Notes: a model not told the origin generated them from the sequence alone. Shown: positions 20,905 through 33,410, counted from the first letter of the stretch. The stretch: DNA of 64,000 bases from Plicaturopsis crispa FD-325 SS-3 (GCA_000827205.1 KN832555.1:1886472-1950471), one strand, 5' to 3'. Program-made: numbers and translations.

Positions 20905-22550
20905 CTACGCGAGGACGGAGACCAAATTTTCGGCATAGACTTCTGCAGGCAACCAATCCGAGTCATCTCGGACTTCATTGTCATCCGGAAGTTGTCCCCA
21001 GACATGATCCTTGGATTTGGACTTGGATAGCTGAGGACGAGCAATCGAAGACAGCGAAGGACGCCAAGGAGCGATCAACCTATTGTCAGGAGCGCGGTCT
21101 GGCAACAGTGTCGGCCGCGTGAGCACGAAAAGAATGACGTTCAATACGCCCGAGGAAGCAAACAGCACGTCTGCAAAAGCGGTTGCGGCGAAGGGCACTT
21201 TGTAACCGCCAAATTCCGTGAAGCGCGCGACAGAGATGGGAATGACCTATGCGAACGAGACTTGGTGAGTATGTTATGCAGCAGTAAAATGCGCTGTGCT
21301 CACGGTTACTAAATATACAGCTGGATAGCTGCGGGTGACCATCAGCTCTAGGCCTTTCTTACAAAGAAATTTGCCACGTACTAAAGCATCTGCCTCGCAA
21401 TACTAGCTCTTGTAGGCTTAGCTGCGCCCCGTCTGGCCAGCCGCTCCGTATGAGTTGTGATTCGGAATTTGCCGTCGTCAAGTATCACTAGGTCATTTGT
21501 GACAAGGGCAAGGAGCACATATATGATGCAGTTCGAGAATGCGGCTATCCAGATCCTGGTAGATCGTTCAATTACAACATCTGTCACTTGTGAAGTACGC
21601 ACCATAGATAATCCAAGACGATTTGTTGCACGGAGTATTGATTTCTGATCCAGCACCCTGAAAAGATTGTGAGACTCGATACAAATGTGAATACTGAGGA
21701 AGAGCATACAGTAATGGGTATTCCCGTAGAATTCCTGACCTTCGCGTTGGTGAACACCATAACTAATACCGACGACCAGCGCTATGAAAGTCCAGAGCAC
21801 GCCGAGCACCACAAGCGACGTGCTACGCTTTGGTGTCCAACGGAGTACGAGGATGTTGAACGAATGTATTCCGATAATCTGTCGGCTAGTCAGTCACAGG
21901 TAAATCCCCGGTAAAAATGAACCTACCAGGGACCTATCAAGACTACAGTCAGACACACTTGATGACGGGAAGGAGCTGCTTTCGAAATGAGAAAACTCAC
22001 GACAACGCTACTCCGATGTCTCCGATATGAAGCAAAATCCCTACACAATCACTCCGTCAAGCAGATGTACAAGAGGCTAAATCATGCCGGAGGACGCACC
22101 CTGAGTCGTGCACAGGGAGCCCGGAGCTACTTCCTGTTAGCTCGCAATTGATCGGTTACAGTTCCTTGTATCGGGTCTGTTAGTCTGCTCACGGCTTTGG
22201 CGATCCATGAGATATTGATGAGACCACCTGTAGTAGTCACGTTCAGGTGAGACTTGTATTCTTGCGAGCAATCCTCACCAGTGGCTTGAACAATGTCGAA
22301 CATCAAAAGGCTGACGAGATAATAGTGGACATCAGTTTCTTTGGACCGTGTTCGGTCCCTCCTTGAGCCTTTGAGGGCGCCATACTGAAGACACTCGTTA
22401 GCATTGACCACAGAACAGGGCGTACGCGATGCGACTCACCGCGAGCCATATAAGCAGGCCCATAACGGCGATTAGCGAAACAGAGCCGGCTTGCACCATG
22501 AAGACAAGCCCGACGCGCACTCCAAAACTAAACGATGTCGCTTCCAGCAT
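20905..22550 (-). CDS. GPCR-like seven-transmembrane protein, array copy 1
   Basis: Fungal seven-helix receptor-like protein of the family-A-like group expanded in Agaricomycetes. ATG 22550 starts MLEATSFSFGVRVGLVFMVQ, and helix 1 is SVSLIAVMGLLIWLAV. The next exons give DVHYYLVSLLMFDIVQATG, GGLINISWIAK, EVAPGSLCTTQG (Cys at the start of helix 3) and ILLHIGDIGVAL. VLGVLWTFIALVVGISYGVH leads to the helix 4-5 loop, which after splicing reads YWCWIRNQYSVQQIVLDYLW. IWIAAFSNCIIYVLLALV comes next, and VPFAATAFADVLFASSGVLN and VILFVLTRPTLLPDR close the bundle. The Cys of LCTTQG and the Cys of WCWI could form the usual GPCR disulfide (inference). The ~60-residue tail ends ENLVSVLA. About ten introns are present and no coding break was noticed. 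The ligand is unknown. Confidence 0.87.
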
Positions 22551-23116
22551 AACGGACGACGAAACCGAGGGGCCCTTCGCACAGAATTGTACACCGGCAG
22601 TAGAGGATGCACAATTCAAACCCACGTCGAGATTTAACACAGAACCATCATGAGCGTATGTCCGAAAGGCCACAGCCCAGTACCGCAGGAGGATGGCCTG
22701 CCCATTGACACGGTGCCATGATGGCCTGCTAACGCCCGTGCTGTGCGCCGCTTCCTGCGCGAGCGCCTGATAAGGTGCATCATTTATGGTATTGGAGGGA
22801 CAGGGCTTCGGCATGAGCGCCAGAGTCTAGGGCTAAGAGCTGTGAGAACCGTGCTAGAAGTCGACCATAAGTAGAGTAATGGCAAAGAAACTGGTTACGG
22901 TGCGCCGGCCATCAGCGGGGCTCAGCGAGAGAACTTGCGAGCTACATAGACGCGAACAGCGCCATATGAGTGTTTAAATATTCATCAGAAAATCGTAGTT
23001 TACTTGCATGCAATTTGACATAGGCCATGAATCAATTTCATATAAATTATTGGCCACTCCTGGTCGTCAACGATGGGGGTGGAATCTCTAAAAAGAGATG
23101 TCGGAATTACTGAATC
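22551..23116 (-). other. spacer between 7TM copies 1 and 2
   Basis: This is the promoter region of copy 1 and the 3' flank of copy 2. The A/T content rises around 22970-23045. No gene is supported. Confidence 0.4.
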
Positions 23117-24716
23117 CTAAAACGACGAGGTTATCCAATCCTCCGAGTCATCGATCGCATCCGGCAGATGCTCCCCTCGGGACCTCGGTGATCGGAGGGT
23201 ATGCTGAGAGAATGGTGGCGTGGAGAGTGGTGGCAGAGAATAATCGTTGTCCGTGTAACGATCCGGTAGCAGCGTCGGACGCGTGAAAGAGAATAGGATG
23301 ACGTCGAGTATTCCCGAAGACACGTACAGTATGTCAGAGAAAGCAGTTGCAGGGAAGGGGACTCCATGACCACCGAAATGCATAAACCGCGCGACTGCAA
23401 TAGGAAGGACCTAGAAAACAAATTAGACGATAGAGACATGAAATTGTTCCAACGCACAGTGATGATGTACACCGCCGGGTAACTGTATTCCTCGTGGTCA
23501 GTGATGGTTAAGCAGGTCCAATAAATGAAACCAGTGCGTACAAAAGCATCTGCGTCGCTACAGTGCGGCCTCCTCTGCGGGCGGAGTCTCTCCGCCCAAT
23601 CACTCCACCTGTACTACTACTAGAGATTCGAAGTTTTCCGCCGCCAATGAACCCATTGACAACAAGCGCGAGGATACCGTAAATAATGCAATTGAGGAAA
23701 GATGCGATCCATATCCTATAGCTCAATGAGCAAGATTTCGTCAAATAATATCCAGCTATCACATACCAGAGATAGTCCAAAACAATTTGCTCTGCGCGGA
23801 ATCTATCCGTGATCCAGCACCCTGGGTATGCCTTCAGGAGCATGAGCACGAACGAGCAGGGATGACGCACAGTACTGAGTGTCTCCGTAGAAACCTTCTC
23901 CTTGGTGGATTCGATAGCTGAGACCAACAACAAGGGAAATGAATAGCCACATAACCCCCAGTACCACGAGTGCGGTTTGTTTCGGTGCAGTCCAGCGCAA
24001 TACAACAACATTGAACGTATCGATGCCGATGACCTTACGAACTAATTGTGAGCATCGGTACTCAATTACTCCTTGGCAATTTTGCGTTACCAGAGAGCTG
24101 AGAAACGAGTATTAGCGAGCGATGAACTAGCACTAGATACGATAACTCACGTCAAGGCTACACCAATATCTCCAATGTGTTTCAGGATACCTATGCAGTC
24201 AGAAATTAACGCGGTGTTTTGGTCTGTCGTATAAGTTCGGGATGAACCTTGTGCTGTGCACAGTGACCCACTTTCCACACGCTAGGAGTGCAGCTTCAGC
24301 GAATTTATGCTAGACGCTAGACGTATGTTTTGGAAAGACTTGCAGCTTCGACAATCCAAGAGATATTTAGGATAGCACCTGTATTGTCTACGGTAAGTGA
24401 AGCATATTAATATTGGAGAATGGTACCAACCAATGGTGTGCACTAAGTCGCATACGAGGAGATTCAACAAGTAGTAATGCACATCAGCGGTGGTCGACCA
24501 TTTCCGTGATCCTTGTTTGCGGAATGCTATAGCATTATACTAGTGAGGTGCCCGGTTCCACGAGTGTCAAAACAAGCACGACGCGGGTCAAATCGTGCGC
24601 ACCATAAGCCAGAGCAGCATTCCGACGACAGAAACCATCGAGAGAAGCGCGGTCTGAACGATGAAGAGCAGTCCTAGTCGTTCCCCGAAGCTGAAAGAGG
24701 TAGTAGTATGCGACAT
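23117..24716 (-). CDS. GPCR-like seven-transmembrane protein, array copy 2
   Basis: Paralogue of the genes on either side. ATG 24716 opens MSHTTTSFSFGERLGLLFIV, followed by ALLSMVSVVGMLLWLM as helix 1. Later exons read DVHYYLLNLLVCDLVHTIG, RVESGSLCTAQG, VLGVMWLFISLVVGLSYRIH, a WITDRFRAEQIVLDYLW segment (after YCGDTQYxxC-type sequence) and WIASFLNCIIYGILALVVNG. The last exon runs VPFPATAFSDILYVSSGILD, VILFSFTRPTLLPDRYTDN and ends DDSEDWITSSF at stop 23117-23119. The cytoplasmic tail is rich in Ser, Pro and Arg and unlike that of copy 3. Intron positions match copy 1 where compared. The upstream ATG choice rests on the conserved SFSFGERLGL start shared with copy 1 (SFSFGVRVGL). Confidence 0.86.
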
Positions 24717-26080
24717 AATGCACGTTCAAGCAGTGGGTAGATCAAATCCAGCCGCAGTGAAATGCCTGGATTGTAGCGCGAGTTCAAAAGGGCACTGAAA
24801 GCGACGAAAACATCAAACGCTGACGACGTCAGCCTGTTGAAAATCCAGATCGGTTTGATAAGCACGAGCGTTTACCTCTACACAGCACTAAGAAGATCCG
24901 GACACGAACGTCGCTATTAAGATGGGATCTTCACGGTGCTGTCAGGGGAGCAAATACTAGGCTGGTACCAGAGAAGAAGATAACGCACCAGTGTCGGTGC
25001 ATATCCGGTGCAAATCGTGATACTTGCCCGCACCGTGGGCATGGCACAGGTCCTCCGGAATCAGGGCTCAGCGGTAGCTGTCACCGGCAGTTGTTGAAGT
25101 TCGATCGTATTGGGCAATGAGCAAGGTCCTCGTCAATAATGTCAGATGGCGTGGCCGCGCGCGGCGCGCCTGCCCGGTGGCCAGCGCCCAGCCCGGCCAA
25201 GGCCCAAATGGGGAAACATGTCCAATTTTGGAAGGTGTAGTCGTCGAACAAGCAGGCAGCGGCTGGGGCTTGGCGTAGTTGCCAATAGCTGCTCTTCAAG
25301 CCATGCCAAAGTGCTTGCAAGGGGCAATCAAAGGGACGTGCCTGCCAGTGAGGTACCGTCTAAAACACACAAAATCGAGTTCATCGAGTAGTCCGATACC
25401 AGTCGCTTTTTCCCTGGGACCTTCGAGTTCACCTGAGCGCACCTCCCGCTGGCGTCCAGAGGAAATCCGTAAATAGATCATATTGTATCTAGCCGCCGCG
25501 CGATCCTGATGGTATGGGCGGTAGGTACTAAGGTGTAATTAGGGTTGAAGCCTGAAACTATTCGCACAACAGGCATTCCAGAGCTCTAAGTGCGAGAATC
25601 AGAATCAGTGCATTCAGCATGTCAGAAGTTTGGAAGTGACCAAGTGCTATTTGGCCCGGGATGTCATGATCGTCATGGACCGCGTGTAACCCGCAGGGCC
25701 GTGAGAGCAATGCTACATACTATCTTCGGAGTCTACTTGTGCCTTCCTTGAGTCCCATCTTCTACTCTATAAGTCATATACTATGTAACGGACACAACTT
25801 TCCGTGAGCAGGAAGACAGATAATACACAGACGTCAATAGGTGCGCGACTCTAATAACTACACTCGGGCGAAAGCTAGGCAAAGCAATTTGAATAATGAA
25901 TGTGTGGAAAAACGAAGGTGAAGCCTTCGATTTTGAGATCAAGATGGTGGAATCCAAAGTCCTCGGGTCTCTAGTACAGTTTACAAGAAAGCAGTCACAG
26001 CGCCTGATTACCAGACACAGAATCAGAATGGTAGACATCGGTGCAGAAGAGCTTTTTAGTGTCACTCACCAAAATACAAT
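24717..26080. other. long spacer between 7TM copies 2 and 3
   Basis: About 1.36 kb without a supported gene. Open frames such as 25146-25391 (+) and 25781-26065 (-) show no domain, and neither continues through plausible splices. No additional 7TM remnant was recognised by motif (LCTAQG, WCWI, RPxLLP). A very GC-rich stretch with gcgcgcggcgcgcc lies near 25150-25175. Confidence 0.4.
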
Positions 26081-27726
26081 CTATTTGAGGAAGTTATTCG
26101 CATACCCTTGTGCGATAATTTGCTGCCGAGGGTAGGGAAAATCGGTCGCTGTCTCTTTTCCCGGGCTGAACGACGGTGGAGGAGCGGCTATCCACTCTGT
26201 TATAGAATCGTCGCTAATAGAGCCGTCGTACCGAGGGCCACGATAATCCTTCTGCCCAATTCTCGTCATGTCCAAAGCCGGCACGGTGCCACGGGACACG
26301 GCTATCCGCGATGGCATGAGTTTGGGCCTCGTCAAAGAGAACAGAATGACGTTGAGCACGCCCGAAAGTGCGAAGATAACGTCCGCTACTGCAGTTCCAG
26401 CGAAGGGGATGTGGTAACCGCCAAACGCGGTGAAGCGGACGACAGAAATTGGAATAACCTATAGTACAACTAAGCGTCAGGATCATGGGAATGGGCACTA
26501 GCGAGGACGTACCGTGACGATGTAGACGGCAGGATAGCTGCCCATGCCACTGTCAACGAGAATTAAGCAGAAATAGGATACGAGACTTACAAGAGCATCT
26601 GCAACGCAATGACGCCCCCCTTTCTCCTGATACTACTAGAAGAGAGTCGCTTTCCCTCCCGCTCCCGCTTGTTAGGTATGCGGATCTTTGAACCATCCAC
26701 GGTGATAAAGCCCCGGACTACGAGGGCGAGGAAAATGTAAATAATGATGTTGAAGAATGCAGCCAGCCACATCCTAGAGCATTCGATTAGCACAATCATA
26801 CTCGGCGCTTGCAATGTCTACGCACCAGAGATATTCCAACACGATTTGCTGTACATGATATCGCGTCGTGATCCAGCACCCTGCGTGAAGCTAATAAGAA
26901 CGGAGCCTCCGAGCAATAGGACATACATACAGTATTGAGTATCTCCGTAGTATGTTTGTCCCTTGTGTGTAGCGAAGCTGACGCCAATGATTAGACCGAT
27001 CGTTATCCATACAGCGGACAGGACGATTATCGCGGTGGATGGTCGAGGCTCATAACGGAAGACAAGAATAGAGAGTGTATGCACCGCGATGATCTATACC
27101 GAAAAGTTCAGCCATTTGGACGAAATGATACGATGCGTAGTGCGCACCACCGAACTGAGAAAAAATGCATGTTAGAGACAGCCGCGCAACTCGGGAGAAA
27201 GGGTCAAGGCACGCACCTCAGGGCTACACCAACGTCGCCGACCTGTTTGAGGGCACCCTGTGCAGTGCACAACGCTCCCTCCGTGACTCTCTGCGGTATC
27301 TGCGTCAGATGCAATATAGCTTGTTTGTACTAGCCCGCTCACATCGTCGAGGAGCCATTTGGCATTGAGGATGCCGCCTATGATACGTACGCATGAGTGC
27401 CCAAACTTCTTATACGCACGAAGCAATGCGAACGTACCAATAGCCTGTATCAAGTCGGATACAAGCAGATTCAAGAAGTAGTAATGAACATGCGTCGATG
27501 TAGACCATTTACGCGACGCCCCGCGTTTGAGTTTGACGGTGCTGTACTATAAAGATTTTCAATGATGTCAGATGGCGCTCATGCTTCCAAAGAAATTGCC
27601 ACTCACGCCGATATACAGCAACAGCGAGGTGACGGATATCGCTGAAAGACATGCCGCACCGATGATGAACGCGATGCCTAGTCGGCTCCCAGAGGGGAAC
27701 GGACTCCCAGCGGGGAGGGAGGACAT
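26081..27726 (-). CDS. GPCR-like seven-transmembrane protein, array copy 3
   Basis: Third member of the array. ATG 27726 gives MSSLPAGSPFPSGSRLGIAF and helix 1 (ACLSAISVTSLLLYIG). Further exons read HVHYYFLNLLVSDLIQAIG, GGILNAKWLLDD, RVTEGALCTAQG followed by ALKQVGDVGVAL, STAIIVLSAVWITIGLIIGV, YYGDTQY and, after splicing, a CWI segment. WLAAFFNIIIYIFLALVVRG is next, and the last exon carries IPFAGTAVADVIFALSGVLN, VILFSLTRPKLMPSR and a longer tail of about 75 residues ending GYANNFLK. The tail is the most divergent part and contains many Ser, Thr and Tyr residues, possible phosphorylation sites. All frames join through short GT...AG introns without an evident break. Confidence 0.86.
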
Positions 27727-29061
27727 CTAGGGGAACAGTATGGCGTCTATTTTGCCTCCCAAGGTGAGCGACGCGAAGTTTTCTTATCCGTGCCAGCGCA
27801 CGGCGCGTCGTGCGGTATAAATATGGTCGCAGGGTTCAAGCAGGCTGAGCGCCACACGGAATTAATGTGGCGTTACGGTCGCAGGTGGTACTGGCCAGAT
27901 CTAATCAAAAGATATCTTGACGATAAGGAACCGCGGAACTAACCCTGTGCGAACTTCCCCCGGCGGGCCAATTGAATCCAGATGAGTCGCAGACGCCCAT
28001 CCCAAATTTCGACAGCTGTGGGCAAGCTTTCGGATCGAACTTGACGAAGGTTCGAAGAGACCGGGCGTGAGCGTCTTGAAGAACACCAGCTGGCCACGTC
28101 TTTTTCAATTTGGAAACAGGAGACACGCATCCACCATAATCTGCATTTCACAGGGCAGGTACCAGATACGAAGGAAGTCGGTCGAGTGCGAGCGGTTAAC
28201 GTCTCGGATAGAAAAATGACCGCAATGTGCCTGGTGGAATGGTAGGTCGATACTCACATCGCACAACACCACTGAGCACGCGCATTTTCCTTGGTGTCGC
28301 GGCCTTCGTAGGCCTGCGATTAGCGTAAATGGTAAAGGGCCAAGCGATTTGTGTGATATCCCTTGATATCCGTATACCACATCATTCCAAGTTGCCTAGC
28401 CGCCTCTATAGCCGTCCACCGCTAGCGGCATATTGCAGTGCTGTTGCAAGCATACTCGTTAGCTCGGATCAAGGTGGATGAAGTAACTCCGATGCCTGAA
28501 AGGACCGACTGCGCCTTGACAATGACACGGGCTACGCACTTTTCCCGAGTTCGCTGAGGTTACGATATTGGCGACTTTGACGCCTTTGGGTGCTGTGGTT
28601 CGGCCCTGTACGAAGCTGACCAGCTGCGGACTCAAGAGATTGCAGTCCATTGAAGCTTCAATATGATAGCCATCACCGAGTTGAAACGACTACGCACCGC
28701 TCCACTGAGGTCTCCGTTGAGAGGCTAAGTACAATGGCATAGCGACTTGGTTTTGACGATGGCAGACAACTTGGCCCCGGCCCACATGAGCCCATATAGA
28801 CTATTGCACATCTTGGAGCTTAGATCTGTATAGAGAGGGCCTGAGCGTCGTGACGGTTTCATGCAGGTTGCCAGTATTCTAAAACGGTGGTCGCCGTGCA
28901 CGCGTCGTGGGGTAGTACTGGGAGTCACCGTGGTCGCGTCAAGCTTGACCGTCGCACTCAACGTTGTTACTCGGTTTAATCGCTGGCTCTGTCCCGTTTG
29001 CATCCTTCATAGAGCACTTTACCTGAGGCAATGCTGACCTTTGCGGTCGACAAAACCGCGA
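27727..29061. other. gene-free stretch between 7TM copy 3 and the PP2C gene
   Basis: About 1.3 kb. A tataaata element sits near 27817-27824, roughly 95 bases upstream of the copy 3 start. On the minus strand several 60-90-codon open frames (27901-28380, 28459-28650, 28725-29003) follow each other, but none resembles a known domain and they do not join into a convincing product. This may be a decayed gene or chance. Confidence 0.4.
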
Positions 29062-30713
29062 ATGGCCTTACGATATCTACGCTTCCCTGCAAACAGCCTG
29101 CGCGGATACGAACTTAGACGGCAACGGAGCGTTCGCATCGCAGGCTATCACGACTATGTCCGTTTCTCAACACCAGGGGGAATTGTACGCGTGCCGCTCA
29201 ACTCCCCAAAGGTAATTGGGGTGGTCAACTCCAGAGGCGAACGAGAGTAATATCAGTTTGAACTTCATTCGTGCATACCACTCACTTACCCCATCACCGA
29301 GCAGTCACCAGGAGGATTTTTATTCCTTTGCAACGCTCTCCTTAGACCCTAAGGAATTGCAACTTGGCCTGAAAAAGAGCCTCGGGGTGGAATGGGATCC
29401 GAACAGTGTGGCCGATGCATTCGCTAGGGAGGTTACTTACATCGGCATATTCGATGGGTACGTCTTAGGCATCCGTATCGCTGTTGGTTCCTTGCTCACA
29501 AAACAGTATAGCCATGGCGGGTCCGCCGTCTCCCAGTATCTTCGTCAGGAACTCCACGGGCTATTAGAATCGGTTCACAAATCCCACATACCAGACTTAT
29601 ACCTATGGATCAAGGAACTAGGTGGCTACTTCAAACGTTTCAAAGGCGGAGCCCTTGCTCCCTGGATCAACGGTATAGAAGGAACACCTGAGTTGGACCT
29701 GGAAGCCCGAACAACCCTAGCTTTTTTCGAAGTCGGTGCGCTGGTTCCAGGACTCTACCATTCGTTGTGACTTATACCGGTGTAGATAGAAATTTGTCGA
29801 GTGATAAGGACGCGAAACGGTGCGGGGCCACGTGTTCGATAGCCTTGCTACACTCCCTCGACGCGCCCGCGTCCCCCTTCTTCTCCGCCAAGAAAATCGC
29901 GTTAACCGTCGCACACTGCGGGTCAGCCTTTTTTCGTTGCCTTGAACAATGCTTACACGCGTCTGACGCTCTCGCTAGTGACACGCGTGTTCTGCTATGC
30001 TCTACGGATGGTGGAGATCCTTTCCCAATGACCGAAAACCATCACGCAGACACTCGAGTGGAATCTCAGAGACTCCGCCGCATGATGGGCTCAGCTTTAA
30101 TCGCAGATTCCTTTGGCGAGTCACGGTAATACTTTTTTCATGGATGTGCAGTGTATTGTCTATATTAATCTTGGCCAAGATGGATGGGCGCGCTCGAGAA
30201 TACTAGAGGGTATGTTTGTCTATGACATCTGCTATCAGGTCGCTCACGCAACGCAGCCTAGGGGACCTTCAGTACAAGAAGTTTGGCGTAACACCTGAAC
30301 CGGAAGTTCGCACGAAGCTCCTTAATGGTATGCTTTCCGCTCATCCTTCGATCCAAGAGTACATCGCATGACACCCATATGCATCTTCAGGCGATGAATG
30401 GGCCTATATGGTCTTAGTATCTGACGGTATATCTTCCGTTGTGTCGGACGCTGAAGTCGTCGATCTTGCACGAAATGCCCCCGATCCCCGCATCGCAGCC
30501 CAGCGGATTCTAGAATTTGCTGAACAGCTCGGCAGTGATGATAATCTGACTGCGCTCGTTGTGCCACTGGCGGGCTGGGGAAAGATACGGGGCCCGGATA
30601 AAACCAAAGACCTGAGAGAGTACAAGCGTCGTCAAGCTGGTAAGAGACATTCTGTTGGATGTTTCGGGAGCTAACATTGCGCAGAGGGGACAGAGCGCCA
30701 GAAGCGCATGTAA
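29062..30713 (+). CDS. PP2C-type protein phosphatase, Ptc6-like
   Basis: Mg/Mn-dependent Ser/Thr phosphatase of the PPM family, of the mitochondrial Ptc6-like branch. ATG 29062 begins MALRYLRFPANSLRGYELRR, an Arg-rich and acid-free start suited to mitochondrial import. Metal- and phosphate-binding motifs follow: NSRGERDHQEDFYSF, IGIFDGHGGSAVSQYL (Asp-Gly-His-Gly-Gly), ALTVAHCGDTRVLL, MGALENTRGLGDLQYKKFG, YMVLVSDGISSVV and LGSDDNLTALVVPLAG. Ten or so short exons were joined by frame. For example, exon 1 is 29062-29246 and exon 2 is 29305-29457, and the stop TAA is at 30711-30713. Ptc6 in yeast is linked to mitophagy and pyruvate dehydrogenase dephosphorylation; transfer of that role is inference. 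It is convergent with the gamma-glutamyltransferase gene, 292 bases apart. Confidence 0.92.
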
Positions 30714-31005
30714 AGATCATCCATCGAACACCCTGTCACTGTGGCCCTCGTCCTTATTATCACCACGACCCCATGGCATACTCGCATCGTCTTCTCATGC
30801 TACAGGCTAAAGGCGACGGACTGTCCGAAGACAGAGCAGGACCCTGATATCTATAACCATATCTATACCACGAGATACCAAAGTAATACACCATATGGCA
30901 ACATACACGACTTTCCGTAGATAACAGCTGTCGTCAGAACAAGGTTCTAAACTTCGTAAGTACATTCTTGGTAGTTGCATACCCTGGCGCCGCATGCTGT
31001 TAAAC

Positions 31006-33410
31006 TTAAATCTGTGCGGCGGCATGCCCATCTGCCCTCAGATCGGAGCCCGCTGCCCAAACAGTCTTCCCAGTCGACTCATCGACAATCCGCTGAATGA
31101 CTTGCCCTCTGCCCATCATGCCTCGCCCGAACCCGCTGACCTCTCGTGCATCATGACCCATCTCTCGTAGACGCTCGACTGTCTCGTGTGGGATGCCCTC
31201 CTCGAAATACACTTCACTGTTCACATCTCCTGCGTCCCCGGTGGCATTGCTTTCCGTGTCGGGGCTGCCCGCAGATATACAAAACCGCGGGGCGTCCAGG
31301 GCGGCCTGTGCGGTAAATCCCCGAAGCATGTTCAGCAGTACCTGTATATGACCCTGCGGCTGTAGAATGGTGGTGCACGTCAATCTATATAGGCCCGATT
31401 ACTTTAGCGGGGGTAAGCACGAACCTGCATATAACCACCCATCACACCGTACGATAGGAACAATTCGTCTCCTCGCAGGGCCATGGCCGGGATAATGGTA
31501 TGGTATGGCCTCTTGCCGCCCTTGAGCGCGTTAGGATGGCCTTCTGTAAGTACGAACCCAGATCCACGGTTCTGTAGCGTAAAGCCGCACCCCTTCGGGA
31601 TGGCTGTGACAACGCTGTGTTCATTGCTGTGTTCAGGGAACGGCGAAGTTCACGCACCGCCAGTGCCGAAGCCTACCAGGGAGGTCATTTAGTTCGGATG
31701 GCCTCAAGTAGAGATAGCGTAGCCTCGCAGGCGGACTGACCGGCATAATTGCTCTGAATATAGCTGCATGCATTCCCCCACTGATCGGTGACCGAGAAAT
31801 ACACTGTATCGGAGGAGTTCACAGGGTTTCCGTGTACAACTTGAGGATTCGTTTTGGCGGGATCGAACAGCTTTGCGCGTTCGGCGAGATACGCCTTGCT
31901 GAGGAGCTCCGAGACGGGGACGTGTTCCACCTCGGGATCTGTCACGTAGTATTGACTGTCTGGAACAGAAGCGCTCTCAGCGACACAATCTTGTAGCCCG
32001 GGGGAATTACTGACCCGCGAAAGCCAGGCTGGATACAGTGAAAATTTAAATGCTTTTGTCTCGAATGTAAGATTGAGATAGATCTCACTGACCGAAGAGC
32101 CTCGACGAGAGTATGCAGATATTCGACAGAATTGTGTTCCATCTCAAGCAAAGATTTGGTTTTCCCCTGTTCCTGTATGTTCTCCAGGATGCCGAGGGCG
32201 AGGAGCGCCGTGATGCCTGGAGAGAAAACAATGATGAGTGCTTTGGATCTACCGTTTCAAAACTCATTGGGCCAAACCTTGGCCATTTGGAGGACACTGT
32301 AGATACAGTGAGAATCCACAGCAAACAGCAGTCGATGATCAACCCTGGACGCACTTCATATATGGTCACTTCTCCGCCATAGGTATACTTGATAGGCTCC
32401 ACCCTAGTTGATGCATGTTCCGCTAGATCCTCCAACTCCATGACGCCCCCTTTGCTTTGAATAAGTTCGACGAGCGCCTCTGCGACACGGCCTTTGTAAA
32501 AACCGTCCTTCCCATGCTCTGCCACCTCGCGGAACGTACGCGCGAGCGTGGGGAAGGTCTTAATCTGCCCTGGACGAGGTGCCTTGTTATTCAGCAGCAT
32601 TTCATGGCCCGAAGGGGAGGCGTTTCGAAGAAGGTTTTCCGAGCGCTGCCACTAATATTACATGAAGTCAGATGCGGACAGAGTGTGGAACGAGATTCGG
32701 TGTACGAACAGCATGACTGTGAATCTCGGACACTGGGACACTAGATAGATGCATGGTGTCAGGTGCTTGAGCGGGTCTTGTGAGTGATCAGAGCGCACCC
32801 TTCTTCTGCTAACCGGATCGCAGGTGCAAGTACATCAGCTACGCTGAGCTTTCCACTGCCAAAGATTTCTACTGTATCCACCCACGCTGCAGCAGCGCCA
32901 GGTACGGTGACCGAGTTGAGGTCTGTCAGAGGAATTTTCGCTCCAGTGACACCGCGCGACCGAACATGGTCGATGGTAAGTTTCTTGGGCGAGTGTCCAG
33001 ACCCATTGAGTGCGCTAACAGACTTCGTGGACGCGTCGTAGAAGAGACAAAAAGCATCACTAGAGATTTGGGTGCGCAGTTGATTATCTACGTAGACGTG
33101 CATATGTACACTACACTCACCCTCCAATCCCACAGCAGCTTGGTTCGGTAACATTGAGAGCAGCAGAAGTAGCCACGGCGGCGTCAGCTAAATTCGCATA
33201 CCGTTAAATACACATCGCCGAGGACGGTAGCGAGCACTTACCGGCGTTTCCACCCCTGCGCAAAATCTCCAGCCCTGCTTCAGTAGCGAGTGGCTGCGAG
33301 CTGCTCACGACGCCTTTGGTGCCATAAACCTGAGAGCGTCTGCTAGGGAACCGTTGTAGCACGAGCTCTGGCTGGTCGACCTTCGTCCAATCGATTTTGA
33401 TGGGCGACAT
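31006..33410 (-). CDS. gamma-glutamyltransferase-like Ntn hydrolase, bacterial YwrD-type
   Basis: Gamma-glutamyltranspeptidase family, N-terminal-nucleophile hydrolase made as a proenzyme that cleaves itself. From ATG 33410 it reads [40 protein letters not shown] and, after splicing, [20 protein letters not shown]. The large-subunit part holds [20 protein letters not shown] and AIRLAEEG. The nucleophile region is [20 protein letters not shown] with Thr of DTVYF as the likely cleavage-site residue, followed by a Q-S-N-Y. The small subunit ends [12 protein letters not shown]. There is no signal peptide or membrane anchor, unlike animal GGT. The DTxY...IQSNY pattern resembles the cytosolic bacterial YwrD/oxamate-amidohydrolase branch, which suggests activity on gamma-glutamyl compounds or related amides. 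About ten introns are present. It is divergent from prefoldin 6, with 185 bp between start codons. Confidence 0.9.
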
